Positions 1 to 10,312 of a DNA stretch of 64,000 nucleotides are shown piece by piece. The translations under genes and the position numbers were made by a program. Numbering within the stretch: position 1 is the stretch's first letter; each line of letters starts with the position of its first letter. The notes beneath the pieces are model-generated. The model was not told the origin of the DNA. It worked only from the letters and a program-made list of their open reading frames with translations, and ran no database searches. This DNA is from Conchocele bisecta (Eukaryota; Mollusca; Bivalvia; Lucinida; Thyasiridae). The DNA is taken from NCBI GenBank assembly GCA_029237695.1, contig CM055266.1:113291370-113355369 (forward strand). Reading direction: 5' to 3'.

Positions 1-2601
1 TGAATAGGATTGCAATGATATACAACACTGTGTGTATTATATGATGTGCACCTGCGTGTGTATTGTAATGCTATACACAATGTGAGTGTTTATTGTATTA
101 CTGTAGGACACACATGTGCGTGTAGTGTAATGATATACACATGTGTGTGTATTGTGATGATATACATACATCTGTGTGCATTGCAATTATGTACACATGT
201 GCGTATTGCAATTATGTACACATGTGTGTGTATTGTAATGATGTACAAATGTGTGTGTATTGTAATGATGTACATACATATGTGTGCATTGTAATTATGT
301 ACACATGTGCGTATTGCAATTATGTACACATGTGCGTGTAGTGTAATGATATACACATGTGTGTGTATTGTAATGATTTACACACATATGTGTGCATTGT
401 AATTAAGTACACATGTGCGCATTGCAATTATGTACACATGTGTGTGTATTGTAATGATATGCACATGTGTGTGTATTGTAATGATGTACATACATATGTG
501 TGCATTTTTATTATGTACACATGTGCGTATTGCAATTATGTACACATGTGTGTGTATTGTAATGATGTACACATGTATGTGTATTGTAATGATGTACATA
601 CATCTGTGTGCATTGTAATTATGTACACATGTGCGTATTGCAATTATGTACACATGTGTGTGTATTGTAATGATGTACACATGTGCGTATTGCAATTATG
701 TACACATGTGCGTATTGCAATTATGTACACATGTGTGTGTATTGTAATTATGTACACATGTGCGTATTGAAATTATGTACACATGTGTGTGTATTGTAAT
801 TATGTACACATGTGCGTATTGAAATTATGTACACATGTGTGTGTATTGTAATTGTGTACACATGTGCGTATTGCAATTATGTACACATGTGTGTGTATTG
901 TAATTATGTACACATGTGCGTATTGAAATTATGTACACATGTGTGTGCATTGTAATTATGTACACATGTGCGTATTGCAATTATGTACACATGTGTGTGT
1001 ATTGTAATGATGTACACATGTGCGTATTGCAATTATGTACACATGTGCGTATTGCAATTATGTACACATGTGTGTGTATTGTAATTATGTACACATGTGC
1101 GTATTGAAATTATGTACACATGTGTGTGTATTGTAATTATGTACACATGTGTGTGTATTGTAATTATGTACACATGTGCGTATTGAAATTATGTACACAT
1201 GTGTGTGCATTGTAATTATGTACACATGTGCGTATTGCAATTATGTACACATGTGTGTGTATTGTAATGATGTACACATGTGCGTATTGCAATTATGTAC
1301 ACATGTGTGTGTATTGTAATTATGTACACATGTGCGTATTGAAATTATGTACACATGTGTGTGCATTGTAATTATGTACACATGTGCGTATTGCAATTAT
1401 GTACACATGTGTGTGTATTGTAATGATGTACACATGTGCGTATTGCAATTATGTACACATGTGCGTATTGCAATTATGTACACATGTGTGTGTATTGTAA
1501 TTATGTACACATGTGTGTGTATTGTAATTATGTACACATGTGTGTGTATTGTAATTATGTACACATGTGTGCGTATTGCAATTATGTACACATGTGTGTG
1601 TATTGTAATTATGTACACATGTGTGTGTATTGCATTATGTACACATGTGTGTGTATTGTAATTATGTACACAGTGTGTGTATTGTATTTATGTACACATG
1701 TGTGTGTATTTTAATTATGTACACATGTGTGCGTATTGCAATTATGTACACATGTGTGTATGTATTGTAATTATGTACACATGTGTGTGTATTGTAATTA
1801 TGTACACATGTGTGTGTATTGTAATTATGTACACATGTGTGCGTATTGCAATTATGTACACATGTGTGTGTATTGTAATTATGTACACATGTGTGTGTAT
1901 TGCAATTATGTACACATGTGTGTGTATTGTAATTATGTACACATGTGTGTGTATTGTAATTATGTACACATGTGTGTGTATTTTAATTATGTACACATGT
2001 GTGCGTATTGCAATTATGTACACATGTGTGTGTATTGTAATTATGTACACATGTGTGTGTATTGCAATTATGTACACATGTGTGTGTATTGCAATTATGT
2101 ACACATGTGTGTGTATTGTAATTGCAATTATGTACACATGTGTGTGTATTGTAATTATGTACACATGTGTGTGTATTGTAATTATGTACACATGTGTGCG
2201 TATTGCAATTATGTACACATGTGCGTATTGCAATTATGTACACATGTGTGTGTATTGTAATTATGTACACATGTGCGTATTGAAATTATGTACACATGTG
2301 TGTGTATTGTAATGATGTACATACATCTGTGTGTATTGTAATTATGTACACATGTGCGTATTGCAATTATGTACATATGTGTGTGTATTGTAATGATGTA
2401 CACGTGTTGATGTACTATAATGTTGTATACATGTGGGTGCATTGTAATGATGTACACATGTGTGTGTATTGTAATGATGTACACATGTTGATGTATTATA
2501 ATGTTGTATACATGTGGGTGCATTGTAATGATGTACACATGTGTGTGTATTGTAATGATGTACACATGTTGATGTATTATAATGTTGTATACATGTGGGT
2601 G
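1..2601. repeat. Minisatellite, 25/27-bp monomers
   Basis: An uninterrupted tandem array starts at or before the window edge. The main monomer is 27 bp (core TGTACACATGTGTGTGTATT followed by GTAATTA). A 25-bp variant has CATGTGCGTATTGCAAT, and a T/A or G/A change precedes TGTACA. The left half mixes 25- and 27-bp units; 1500-2200 is mostly 27-bp units. Because 27 is divisible by 3, long spurious reading frames run through both strands; none is coding. Confidence 0.97.
2394..2601. repeat. Higher-order repeat at the minisatellite edge
   Basis: Here three diverged 27-bp monomers form an 81-bp unit present about 2.5 times. One monomer carries GTTGATGTATTATAAT, one carries GTTGTATACATGTGGGTG, and one is the standard type. 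The copies differ by only a few bases, so the 81-bp unit amplified after the monomers had diverged. Confidence 0.85.
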
Positions 2602-2978
2602 CGTATTGATTGGCATTATTATACATTTTATACCAGACGTAAATGTCCACACTGGTATCAGGGGCGACAACCGTGTTTCCTTAAAATGTTAACGGACATT
2701 ATATACTATTTATTCTCTGTATTTATTTTTTGATGTGAAATAATCACACTTTATAATCTGTCGAAACTTATTTTTTCAAATGACACATTTAATTCGTATA
2801 AATATTTAAAAAATACCATGCCTCATTTGCATATGAAAATAGCCTGATACAACGGCAATACTAAATGATTATAGCTGTATAGCGGGCACTCGTAATTTTT
2901 AGAACTTGTGTAATAGTGAAACTACACTTATTTAATTCCCATAAAGAACAGTTTGTGCCTACTGTGTGGGCATGTACC
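2602..2978. mobile_element. Family N element, truncated at the minisatellite
   Basis: Inverted relative to the copies at 33.8 and 39.8 kb. The end reads GGGCATGTACCTTTAA, with the internal GTGTTTCCTTAAAATGTTAA block and the GCATTATTATACATTTTATA block. In the other copies the element continues about 90 bp past that last block; here that part is replaced by the minisatellite. Confidence 0.75.
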
Positions 2979-2983
2979 TTTAA

Positions 2984-3143
2984 ATCAATCGCATAAACGC
3001 ATGTTTCGTCTAGTAACCGGCGCAAGAAATGTGTGAGCTTATGCAGGATCTTCTGCGTGTAACTGAATGGGAATTTCGTCAGGAATCCGGCACCAATGTT
3101 GAGGTGAAACATTTTACGCTAAGGCGTATTGCGGCACCAATGA
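2984..3143. mobile_element. Family K element (partial)
   Basis: Carries the family K landmarks: ATCGCATAAACGCATGTTTC, TAGTAACCGGCGCAAG, then GGAATTTCGTCAGGAATCCG and AACATTTTACGC. Other copies are at 5.9, 10.1, 21.7 and 44.1 kb. The inverted second half is missing. Confidence 0.7.
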
Positions 3144-3194
3144 TTTAAAACACACAGCACAATTTCCTTAAACAAAATGACATGACTGGTCTCA

Positions 3195-3395
3195 TATCAT
3201 AATAACACGCCATGTGATTTTGTACCTTCGGAAATCTGCGTAATTTGACGAAATACGTTTACAAAATTTACAATATTTTTATTTGTGAAAAATATTGTAA
3301 ATTTTGTAAACGTGTTTCAATGAAATTACGCAGATGTCCGAAGGTACAAAATCAATGAAATTACGCAGATGTCCGAAGGTACACACTCATAGGGC
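3195..3395. mobile_element. Family F palindromic element
   Basis: Terminal block ATGTGATTTTGTACCTTCGG is repeated in inverse orientation near 3390. The inner arms AAATACGTTTACAAAATTTA and their complement flank a short loop. A second partial copy of the right end follows directly at 3346-3390. Confidence 0.75.
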
Positions 3396-3431
3396 GTGTC
3401 TCAAATTTAGTATGTCGTCTGCACTGGCCAG

Positions 3432-3639
3432 GGGGCCGTTTCACTAAACTTCGTACAACTAAAATGTTCGTAAGTGCAATGTTTTCTTGAAAACAATTAT
3501 TGGATTTACAATTAGTGAGCATAGGCTGCATATGCAGCCTATGCTCAATAAATGTAAATCCATCAATTGAAATTTCCAGACAATCCTAAATTTGCACTTA
3601 CGAATATTTTAGTCGTACGAAGTTTAGTGAAACGGCCCC
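3432..3639. mobile_element. Family A palindromic MITE-like element
   Basis: Ends GGGGCCGTTTCACTAAAC and the inverse GTTTAGTGAAACGGCCCC. Next inward is TCGTACGACTAAAATGTTCG, and the centre is CATAGGCTGCATATGCAGCC. No coding capacity. About 18 copies or fragments occur in the window. Confidence 0.9.
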
Positions 3640-4044
3640 AAGATGAACCAATACATCGTTGTTTGATCACTGTAACACTTACGCAAAAATAACGGTCGTA
3701 CATGACCAGTTGTTTGATTAAAAGATGTCTTATGTTTGTTCGTCAAATATATTGTATGTATCATATGTAGTGGTACATCTTTACAAGCACCGTTCCTATA
3801 ACAACGACAAGACACGCACGAATATGTTCATCCCACTCAACTCAGGAAATTCATTTTGTCGTCTGCTTCCATTCAATAATTCCCCATATTTTCAGCAAAT
3901 ACAGTGTTTTGAAGCAATATTTCGGTCTAAATGGAAATGATATGTAACTAAGCACATTTAGAGAGACGCCATGACTATGCCGTTGTGGAGAACGTCACTT
4001 TCAGATGCGAGTTTATGTGACATTTCACGACAAAAAGGGCTTAT
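3640..4044. other. Unassigned spacer
   Basis: AT-rich DNA in which I see no gene and no clear member of the repeat families. A short reading frame at 3725-3940 looks random. Confidence 0.5.
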
Positions 4045-4266
4045 CGCATTTTTGACCAGCGTAGCTCCTTGTTAACTAGCACACTCATAGAGAATAAAAA
4101 CATGTCTGAATTGTTTGTTAAAGCCACCAGGAATGTTATATTGATCCAAAAGCGAACAATGTAGACCTAGATCAGACTGCGCATGCGCAGTCTGATCTAG
4201 GTCTACACTGGTCGCAAACCCCATAAACCCCATAAACCCCATTTCCCCAGTCACAGCCATATTTGT
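4045..4266. mobile_element. Family E element
   Basis: Contains the family E landmarks GACCAGCGTAGCTCC, a central AGACTGCGCATGCGCAGTCT palindrome flanked by GATCTAGGTCTACACTG, and the right end CCCCAGTCACAGCCATATTT. It sits about 80 bp upstream of the TATA-like box of caveolin gene 1. Confidence 0.75.
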
Positions 4267-4340
4267 GACCGGGGCGTATTGCCTATTGGATTAGATGTGT
4301 TTAGATGCAACAGGATCGGTTTTCATATGAGGAGTTTACG

Positions 4341-4348
4341 TATATATT
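4341..4348 (+). promoter_or_regulatory. Candidate TATA box, caveolin gene 1
   Basis: TATATATT lies about 115 bp before the start codon at 4461, in non-repetitive DNA between a family E element and exon 1. The spacing suits a 5' UTR of about 85 nt. Promoter function is inferred. Confidence 0.45.
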
Positions 4349-4460
4349 TAACTTGAATTCTGGATGGAGCAAACTCTCCACGGATACTCGTTGTACAAGT
4401 TTGATTACAACCTACTGTCTTCTACACTTGTATAGTCTATAGTTGTGTGACATATTCACA

Positions 4461-4523
4461 ATGGGAGCTGCAGAGGTGGATTTGGTTAACAGGGATCCTA
4501 ACAACATCAACACTCATCTACAG
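4461..4523 (+). CDS. Caveolin gene 1, exon 1
   Basis: This exon encodes 21 residues, MGAAEVDLVNRDPNNINTHLQ split as MGAAEVDLV + NRDPNNINTHLQ, and ends at a CAG|GTATAC donor in phase 0. The DLVNRDP motif matches the block that precedes the signature in vertebrate caveolins (established family knowledge). The start is chosen because it is the first ATG after a TATA-like box, has A at -3 and G at +4, and the same small-exon layout recurs in all six paralogs. It joins in frame to exon 2 at 7122 across a 2598-bp intron. Confidence 0.85.
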
Positions 4524-4555
4524 GTATACTCCATACTTTATTATATACATATATA

Positions 4556-4996
4556 TATATACAGTGAAACCTCTCTAAACCGGACACCAAGAACATACAT
4601 ATACTCTCGTTTTGATGGGTATCTTGGTAAATCATCTCAGATAATAATGCATGTTCATGATTGAAAAATATACGAGTATGTCCCAGAAAGGTCATACGCC
4701 TGATTTACAGTGGAACATCTCTAAACCGGACACCCTGGGGAGGGCCCCAGGGTGTCCGGTTTAGAGAGGTTTCACTGCAGTGAAACCTCTCTAAACCGGA
4801 CACCCTGGGAGGTCCCCAGGGTGTCCGGCTTAAAGAGGTTGCACTGTAAATCAGACATTTGATCATTCTGAGCCATATATGTGTGCTGTACGAGCACGAG
4901 CAGACATTAACACCTGGGATAAATGACAAAAAAAACACATACAAAATAAGATCACAGGTGTGTTATTGGTGTCCGGTTTAGAGAGGTTCCACTATA
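4556..4996. mobile_element. Family B composite element with two internal hairpins
   Basis: Outer ends are CAGTGAAACCTCTCTAAACC (4560) and the inverse (near 4990), each next to TA. The internal block has ATCATCTCAGATAATAATGC. Two short family B hairpins (about 4708-4778 and 4777-4846) lie head to tail in the middle and share a CACTGCAGTG junction. The element begins 33 bp inside intron 1 of caveolin gene 1. Confidence 0.8.
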
Positions 4997-5049
4997 TATT
5001 ACATACATTCAATTTCTATACATACGTCTGTCTCCCATCGTTTTTATTT

Positions 5050-5625
5050 ACTAGACGTACATGCACTTTCGTATCCCATTGAAACACAATGGAACGCAAG
5101 ACGGCAATATTTTGCCATATTGACGTCGCGTGAGTTCATATTGGTCAGTGCCGCAACTACGTTTCACCTCGTAAAATAGTTCCTTCGAAACCACCACTAA
5201 CTGCCTTGTTTTATTTATATTTTGCATTCTTCCTTAGGCGCATATAAATTGCGAGTGATTTACGTATATACTAACAAGGTTATTTGATTTGTATGCGGAT
5301 ATATGCCACTCGTTCCGCCGCGTAACGATTATAATTTTCGCCTGAAGTCGCGCAATATCGCACGCTGCGGAACTCGTGCATCTATCCACATACCAACCAA
5401 ATAACCATTACATTTTGACGCCTGGAAGTTTATATTGTCCAGCGCCGGAACAACTTTTCACATCGCAAAATGGCTTCTTCTAAAGCATCTCTATTTTTTT
5501 CTAGTTTATGTATCTTTTTGAGGTGCCTATGCATTATGAGTGGTGTACGTATACATGTATACTATAAAGGTTATTGATTTGTATTTGGATATATGTCACT
5601 CGTTCCTCCGCGCTACGATATGTCG
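5050..5625. mobile_element. Family Q elements (one full, one partial)
   Basis: Landmarks are TCCCATTGAAACACAATGGA, CATATTGACGTCGCGTGAG, AAAATAGTTCCTTCGAAACC, and terminal GGATATATGCCACTCGTTCC with its inverse at about 5360-5405. A second diverged half-copy follows at 5415-5625. Related copies are at 19.7 and 56.5 kb. All of it lies in intron 1 of caveolin gene 1. Confidence 0.7.
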
Positions 5626-5797
5626 CACAGTCTGATCAGGATCTGCACTGTTCGTCATTCCATTAATGAAACACCAGCTATGCGTATAACAGGCAGTATT
5701 GATCGTTATCAGGCTGCATGGGTGTGCTATTTGATCAGGAGATACACTGATCACCAAGCCCATAGGACTTATTTCTCCAGTCACAGCCACAAATAAC
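5612..5797. mobile_element. Family E element
   Basis: CGCACAGTCTGATCAGGATC, then CCATTAATGAAACACCAGCT, CGTTATCAGGCTGCATGG and the right end TCTCCAGTCACAGCCACA. The left half overlaps or is replaced by the family Q end. Confidence 0.75.
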
Positions 5798-5876
5798 CTA
5801 TAAATATATACCTGCCGCTGGACTTATACATACTGGAGAAACTCCATCTCACTTGCATCGCACTTTCTGTGCTATT

Positions 5877-6142
5877 CTCACTGGGGCTGCTCTCCGCACC
5901 GGCGTAAAATGTTTCACATCTAAAAATACACCGGTTTCCTGACGAGATTCCACTCCGTTCTGCTTAGCACTATCGCATAAACGCATTTTTCGTCTAGTAA
6001 TCGGCGCAAATTTCTTGCGCCGGTTATTAGACAAAAATGTGTTTATGCAGTTTCGTCTGCATGTAGCGTGATGGGAATTTGTTAGAAATCCGGCGCCTAT
6101 TTCGACGTGAAACATTTTACGCTCGCGCGAAGTGCAGCATCA
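5877..6142. mobile_element. Family K palindromic element
   Basis: The left end has GCTCTCCGCACCGGCGTAAA and the right end has CGACGTGAAACATTTTACGC. The centre is an inverted pair around AATCGGCGCAAATTTCTTGC. Lies in intron 1 of caveolin gene 1. Confidence 0.75.
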
Positions 6143-6686
6143 CTGATTCTTTCGATACAGTCATGTTTTTTACAAATGAGTACATACGTACTTGATCTTG
6201 AATCCTGAAAACATATTCTGTGTTTAGTCCAATCTTGGTTATGCGGTGAATGTGTATGTTTTCATTTGTGGATGAGACATGTTTGTTTTCAAAGACATTC
6301 TTATGAATATGTTTGAATATATCCGTCTTCATGCACAGTGACGAAATATGTAATATGTCAATATTGTTGCTATGTGTTATGTTTGTATTGTTTCATACTG
6401 TATGATTGTTGTCTGAATATGATGCAAAGTTGTTAGTAAAATGTCACGGTTTGCAGCTTTATTTATTTCAACTATTTTCAACGATATCTGAATGGGTCAG
6501 TGGAAGAAATGGTCTACTTCCATCATGGAGTTAGCCCTCTGCTGTCATTGACCCCTTGATTTATCACACAATGTCATATAGCTTTGTACAAAACGTGGAA
6601 TTCTAAGTGGACAATTGTGGAGCCACCTGTTTTCTCTTTCCAAATAGTGTTACGGTTGTGCGCTACGTTTTCTGTCAACCAGCTGC
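6143..6686. other. Mostly unassigned intron DNA
   Basis: I see no exon. 6495-6572 holds a weak family O hairpin (GGTCAGTGGAAGAA ... TCATTGACCCC). The rest is unassigned AT-rich sequence. Confidence 0.45.
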
Positions 6687-6925
6687 GGCCCGTTTCACTA
6701 AACTTCGTACGACTAAAATGTTCGTAAGTGCAAATTTAGGATCGTCTGTAAATTTCAATTGATGGATTTACATTTATTGAGCATATGCTGCATATGCAGC
6801 CTATGCTCAATACATGTAAATCCAATAATTGTTTACAAGTAAACAGTGTTAATGTGCAATTTACAGACTATCATAAGTTTGCACTTACGAACATTTTAGT
6901 CGTACAAAGTTTAGTGAAACGGCCC
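6687..6925. mobile_element. Family A palindromic MITE-like element
   Basis: Complete copy with both ends and the GCTGCATATGCAGC centre. The right end is about 200 bp before the exon 2 acceptor of caveolin gene 1. Confidence 0.9.
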
Positions 6926-7121
6926 ACCTGGCCATTTGTACCTGGCCTTATAATTCTGCTCAGCTTTTGGTAAGATGAAATGTTAAGACTCGAGCTTACT
7001 AAATTTCAATCAGATAAATTCACCGTACACATATTTTATCATAACTATTTACGTGTTCATTGCGGCATACATATGCTATGGTGTAGAACTGGCATTAAAC
7101 CTTTTATATCATTCATTCCAG

Positions 7122-7454
7122 TGTTGTTTCGAGGATGTATTGGCGGAGCCTGACGGCACCCACAGTATCGACTGTGTCTGGAAGCTCTCCTACACCTGCT
7201 TCAACCTCTGGAAGAACCTCTGCTACACGATCTACACGACCCTCTGTGGCATCTTCATCGCCGCCGAGTGGGGCTGCGAGTTCGCCTACATCTCCTTCGT
7301 GCACATCTGGTGTTTCACGCCCTGCTTCAAGTGTATGGACATCAACTGTGGCTGCCTGAAGAAGCTGTGGGGCAACTGTATCGGCTGTTGTCTCGAGCCG
7401 GTCTGTACCGCCTGTGGTCTCCTCTTCCACATGTTCCGGAAGGAGCATCTGTAG
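7122..7454 (+). CDS. Caveolin gene 1, exon 2 (caveolin domain)
   Basis: This exon encodes the caveolin domain of a predicted 131-residue protein (21 residues from exon 1 plus 110 here). The acceptor is ...ATTCATTCCAG|TGT, phase 0. Domains in order: signature FEDVLAEPDGTHS at residues about 24-36 (FEDVIAEP in vertebrates); scaffolding segment DCVWKLSYTCFNLW; hydrophobic membrane hairpin GIFIAAEWGCEFAYISF ending in HIWCFTPC; C-terminal membrane-associated region with CIGCCLEPVCTAC. The exon holds 17 cysteines, many at positions where palmitoylation is plausible (inferred). Caveolins oligomerise into membrane-embedded discs at the plasma membrane and scaffold signalling proteins (family knowledge). 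The protein is shorter at the N-terminus than human caveolin-1 (178 aa). The acidic residue in the hairpin and the absence of its usual proline are unusual. An in-frame ATG at 7053 is intronic and not used. Confidence 0.92.
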   Translation, partial: CCFEDVLAEPDGTHSIDCVWKLSYTCFNLWKNLCYTIYTTLCGIFIAAEWGCEFAYISFVHIWCFTPCFKCMDINCGCLKKLWGNCIGCCLEPVCTACGLLFHMFRKEHL

Positions 7455-7857
7455 AACGCAGAGAACGTCTGAAGGACACAAACGGGTTGTTGGCGTGATA
7501 ACCAAGCTCATTTTATAATGTCGATTACACCTTTACTATGAATTTTTAACATAAAAAAGTGGCTTGAAATGTAGATGGTGTTGACAAATAGGAAATATTT
7601 TCAAACCGTGCGGATCCAGATGAGACGACTGTCTCATCAGGATACGCACGGTTTGTACATATTACAATGTTCTGTACATTTGGACAAACTACATAATATG
7701 AATATCTCTTGTTTGTTTTACGTGTTTATCAATGAACAAGAAACATACAATGACACTTACAAAAATGAAGATCAAATAAACATGAAGTTGGCTAACACCA
7801 CTCAACATGGTAACCACTCGACCACGAAATGATTTTCCTTTGATGAATTAAATATCT
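7455..7857. other. 3' flank of caveolin gene 1 with one hairpin
   Basis: The transcript 3' end is expected here. An AATAAA at 7775-7780 is a possible polyadenylation signal about 320 bp after the stop. An inverted repeat at 7602-7655 (CAAACCGTGCGGATCCAGAT and its inverse) resembles the core of family C. Confidence 0.4.
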
Positions 7858-8015
7858 GTGGTTGTGACTGGAGAACTATGACTTACGCGATTTGTGACCA
7901 GTGTAGCTCCTGATCATGAAGCATGACAATGTTTCATTGAGGGAATGTGATGCATATGCTGATGTGGATGTACACTTGTCGCAAAACCCATAAGCCCCAT
8001 TTATCCAGTCACAGA
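7858..8015. mobile_element. Family E element (short)
   Basis: Left end GTGGTTGTGACTGGAGAAC, then GTGACCAGTGTAGCTCC; right end CCAGTCACAGACACATTTAT. The middle is reduced. Confidence 0.7.
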
Positions 8016-8087
8016 CACATTTATACACGTACATGAATCGGAGTTTGGACTTGATATGAACAATTGAAAACGTGATTGAATCACATC

Positions 8088-8374
8088 AGTAGCCTATTTC
8101 ACCAACATTGCAAAGTATACTTATCTAGAAAAGTATACTTTAAGGGAGACATTTTTAATTTTAGGATATATTTATTATTTTTTATTATACTAAATGTATT
8201 ACATTAAATGTCATAAATTCAGCATAATAATTATGCATACTTTTAATCATAAAATATATGCAGTCGTTAGTTCTATATGAAATAATGCATTTCGGGGGAA
8301 AATAAATGATTACTCCCTCAAAGTATACTTTGCTATAAAAGTATACTTTGCAATGTTGGTGAAATAGGCTACTG
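8088..8374. mobile_element. Family D element
   Basis: Ends AGTAGCCTATTTCACCAAC and the inverse GTGAAATAGGCTACTG. The subterminal motif AAAGTATACTTTG is doubled on each side. The central GCTGTGATAATG hairpin of other copies is replaced by ATTACATTAAATG. About 8 copies occur in the window. Confidence 0.88.
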
Positions 8375-9249
8375 ATCCAGTGTTATGGACTGCAATACTA
8401 GATTGTGTTATGTCGTTTGAAAGAGTGACATCTGAATGAAAAATAAAGCCTACTGTGATATGATGTCCAGTGATACAGAAAATAACATCGGTTGTGCTTA
8501 GTCTTAAACCTGCATTCTCGCATCCCAAACTTTAATATATGGAGACATATTTAGTTCTGTTCTTTAGATATGACATTTACCATTATCGGACGTTTTTATT
8601 GGCATTGTTATGCTTTTAATATAAAAAACGTGAATTGCCACTCTTGAGACGAGGGGATAACCATGTTTCCTTAAAAGGTTAACGGAAACAAATCATTCTC
8701 TATTTATTTGTATGCACAATGATCTAATAGATAATTAAAAATGTAATTTCTAATTTACGCCTACTACACGCGTTTTTGGAATTAATTGAAATGTTAATTC
8801 GACAACTGACATTTTAATTTTTAAAAGGGGTGGAATAGTTGCACACTTATATACTTGCTTATTTTCTATTTGTGTTGGCCAAATCAGCGGGATTTCAGGT
8901 TTAATAAATGATTACACATATGTATGCATATTTTAGAAACCGCTTTAAAATGTAAAATAAAATTGTATATACATATGTGGTATTTACTGATTTCATGTTT
9001 TATTGTATCTATTCGTTAAAATATTGTCGAACGTGCTTGTTTATATACACGTATTAAATACTCGAAATGTACGCTGGGTGATCCTGAGTTGGGCTCATGC
9101 TCAACCAATCAAATTAATTGATATTGAGGATATGAATAGGATGAATAAATCAGAATCTATAGGGACTATTATTTTAAATATTAACACAGCCGGGTGCTTA
9201 TCGATAGTTATTCCAACGTTTGAATTTTTGCAAAACAATACTAGCATCG
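8375..9249. other. Unassigned spacer with a family N fragment
   Basis: About 8585-8720 matches the internal GTTTCCTTAAAAGGTTAACG part of family N. About 9085-9130 (GCTCATGCTCAACCAATC) resembles the core of family L. The rest is unassigned AT-rich DNA. Confidence 0.45.
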
Positions 9250-9320
9250 CATTTTATGCCCGGCTCCATCGCGAATGATGAGCTTACCTCACCATTCGCG
9301 ATGGAGCGGGGCATAAAATG
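9250..9320. repeat. Hairpin with 27-bp arms
   Basis: CATTTTATGCCCGGCTCCAT followed by CGCGAAT, a short loop, and the near-perfect inverse. It stands alone; no second copy was seen in the window. Confidence 0.8.
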
Positions 9321-9707
9321 GTTGGGGGCGGGTTGGATGAGGAGACGTGGTGCAGATAGCGGATAGCATTACCGGCGTCCGTATATCCTGTACGTACATC
9401 ACTCGGATAGGTTTCTTATAATTTATGTTTGCTTTCACGCAATTGCTTCATATTTAACACATACATTTCTCTGATGGCCCTTTGTCATGTTGTGACAGAC
9501 CTACCATACTCATGCCATTTTTGCTTTCTAATGTGCCCTCGTTTTATTTGGTTGCCCGCGGGGGCATTCGTCACATATCTAGTTTAGAAATTAATTTCCT
9601 CGAAATATCGTACTGGAGATGTATAAAGGTTGATAATTAAAGGTTTTTTTATATAAGGGTCTTAGCCCCCTTCTTCCACTTGCCATTTTTATTAAGTGGT
9701 GCCTAAT
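9321..9707. other. Unassigned spacer
   Basis: No gene seen. 9650-9690 holds one arm of a family O hairpin (CTTAGCCCCCTTCTTCCACT). Confidence 0.45.
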
Positions 9708-9955
9708 ACATGGCTGTGATTGGATAAATTGTGGTTATGGAATTTGCGGCCAGTGTAGATCCAGATCAGCATGTGCATCCGCACAGTCTGATCAGGATCA
9801 TGCACTGTTCGCCATTCCATTAAATACCCACCATTCTTCTAACAAGCAATACAGATAGTTATCAGGCTACATGGGTTTGCTATTTGACCAGGAAATACAC
9901 TGGTCACAAATCTCAAAATCCCCGTCGTTTCTCCTGCCACAATCAAATACAGAAT
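9708..9955. mobile_element. Family E element (full length)
   Basis: Reads through all family E landmarks: GGCTGTGATTGGATAAATTG, CCAGTGTAGATCCAGATCAG, CACAGTCTGATCAGGATC, CAGGCTACATGGGTTTGC, and right end TTTCTCCTGCCACAATCA. It is a good reference copy for the family. Confidence 0.8.
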
Positions 9956-10124
9956 ATGGTCATATCACTCATACGTCTCCGTACCAGTGAAAGACAACTC
10001 CTCCTGACATGGGAATGAACGACAAACACTGGGCTGGTATTGGAGTTACTTGCCCTAGATCGCTACCGTATTTTGATTGATATGTAGGCCGACGTCGCTT
10101 TTCCTTACGAAATGCCACGCAGCT

Positions 10125-10312
10125 CTACTTAGAGCTATCGCATAAACGCATTTTTCGTCTTGTAACCGGCGCAATTTCTTGCGCCGATTACTAGACGAAA
10201 ATGTGTTTATGCAGTATCTTCTATATGTATCTTAATGGGAATTCGTCAGGAATCTGGCGCATATTTCGACGTGAAACATTTTACGCAGACGAGAAGTGCA
10301 ACGCCAGTGACA
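10125..10312. mobile_element. Family K palindromic element
   Basis: GAGCTATCGCATAAACGCAT, an inverted TAACCGGCGCAATTTCTTGC centre, and right end CGACGTGAAACATTTTACGC. Confidence 0.75.

Noticed and set aside
1..2601. Regular repeats resembling a CRISPR array
   Set aside because: Units are contiguous without unique spacers, and the host is clearly eukaryotic.
46..2733. Many long reading frames encoding MYTCVCIVI-type repeats on both strands
   Set aside because: They are translations of a 27-bp minisatellite whose period is a multiple of three; no start context, splice sites or domain.
7053..7121. In-frame ATG upstream of gene 1 exon 2 as an alternative start
   Set aside because: It lies in intron before a good acceptor; the other genes have no equivalent, and a matching first exon exists at 4461.
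7113..7511. 132-codon antisense frame over caveolin gene 1 exon 2
   Set aside because: Shadow of a GC-rich exon; similar antisense frames appear over genes 4 and 5, and the sense frame carries the family motifs.
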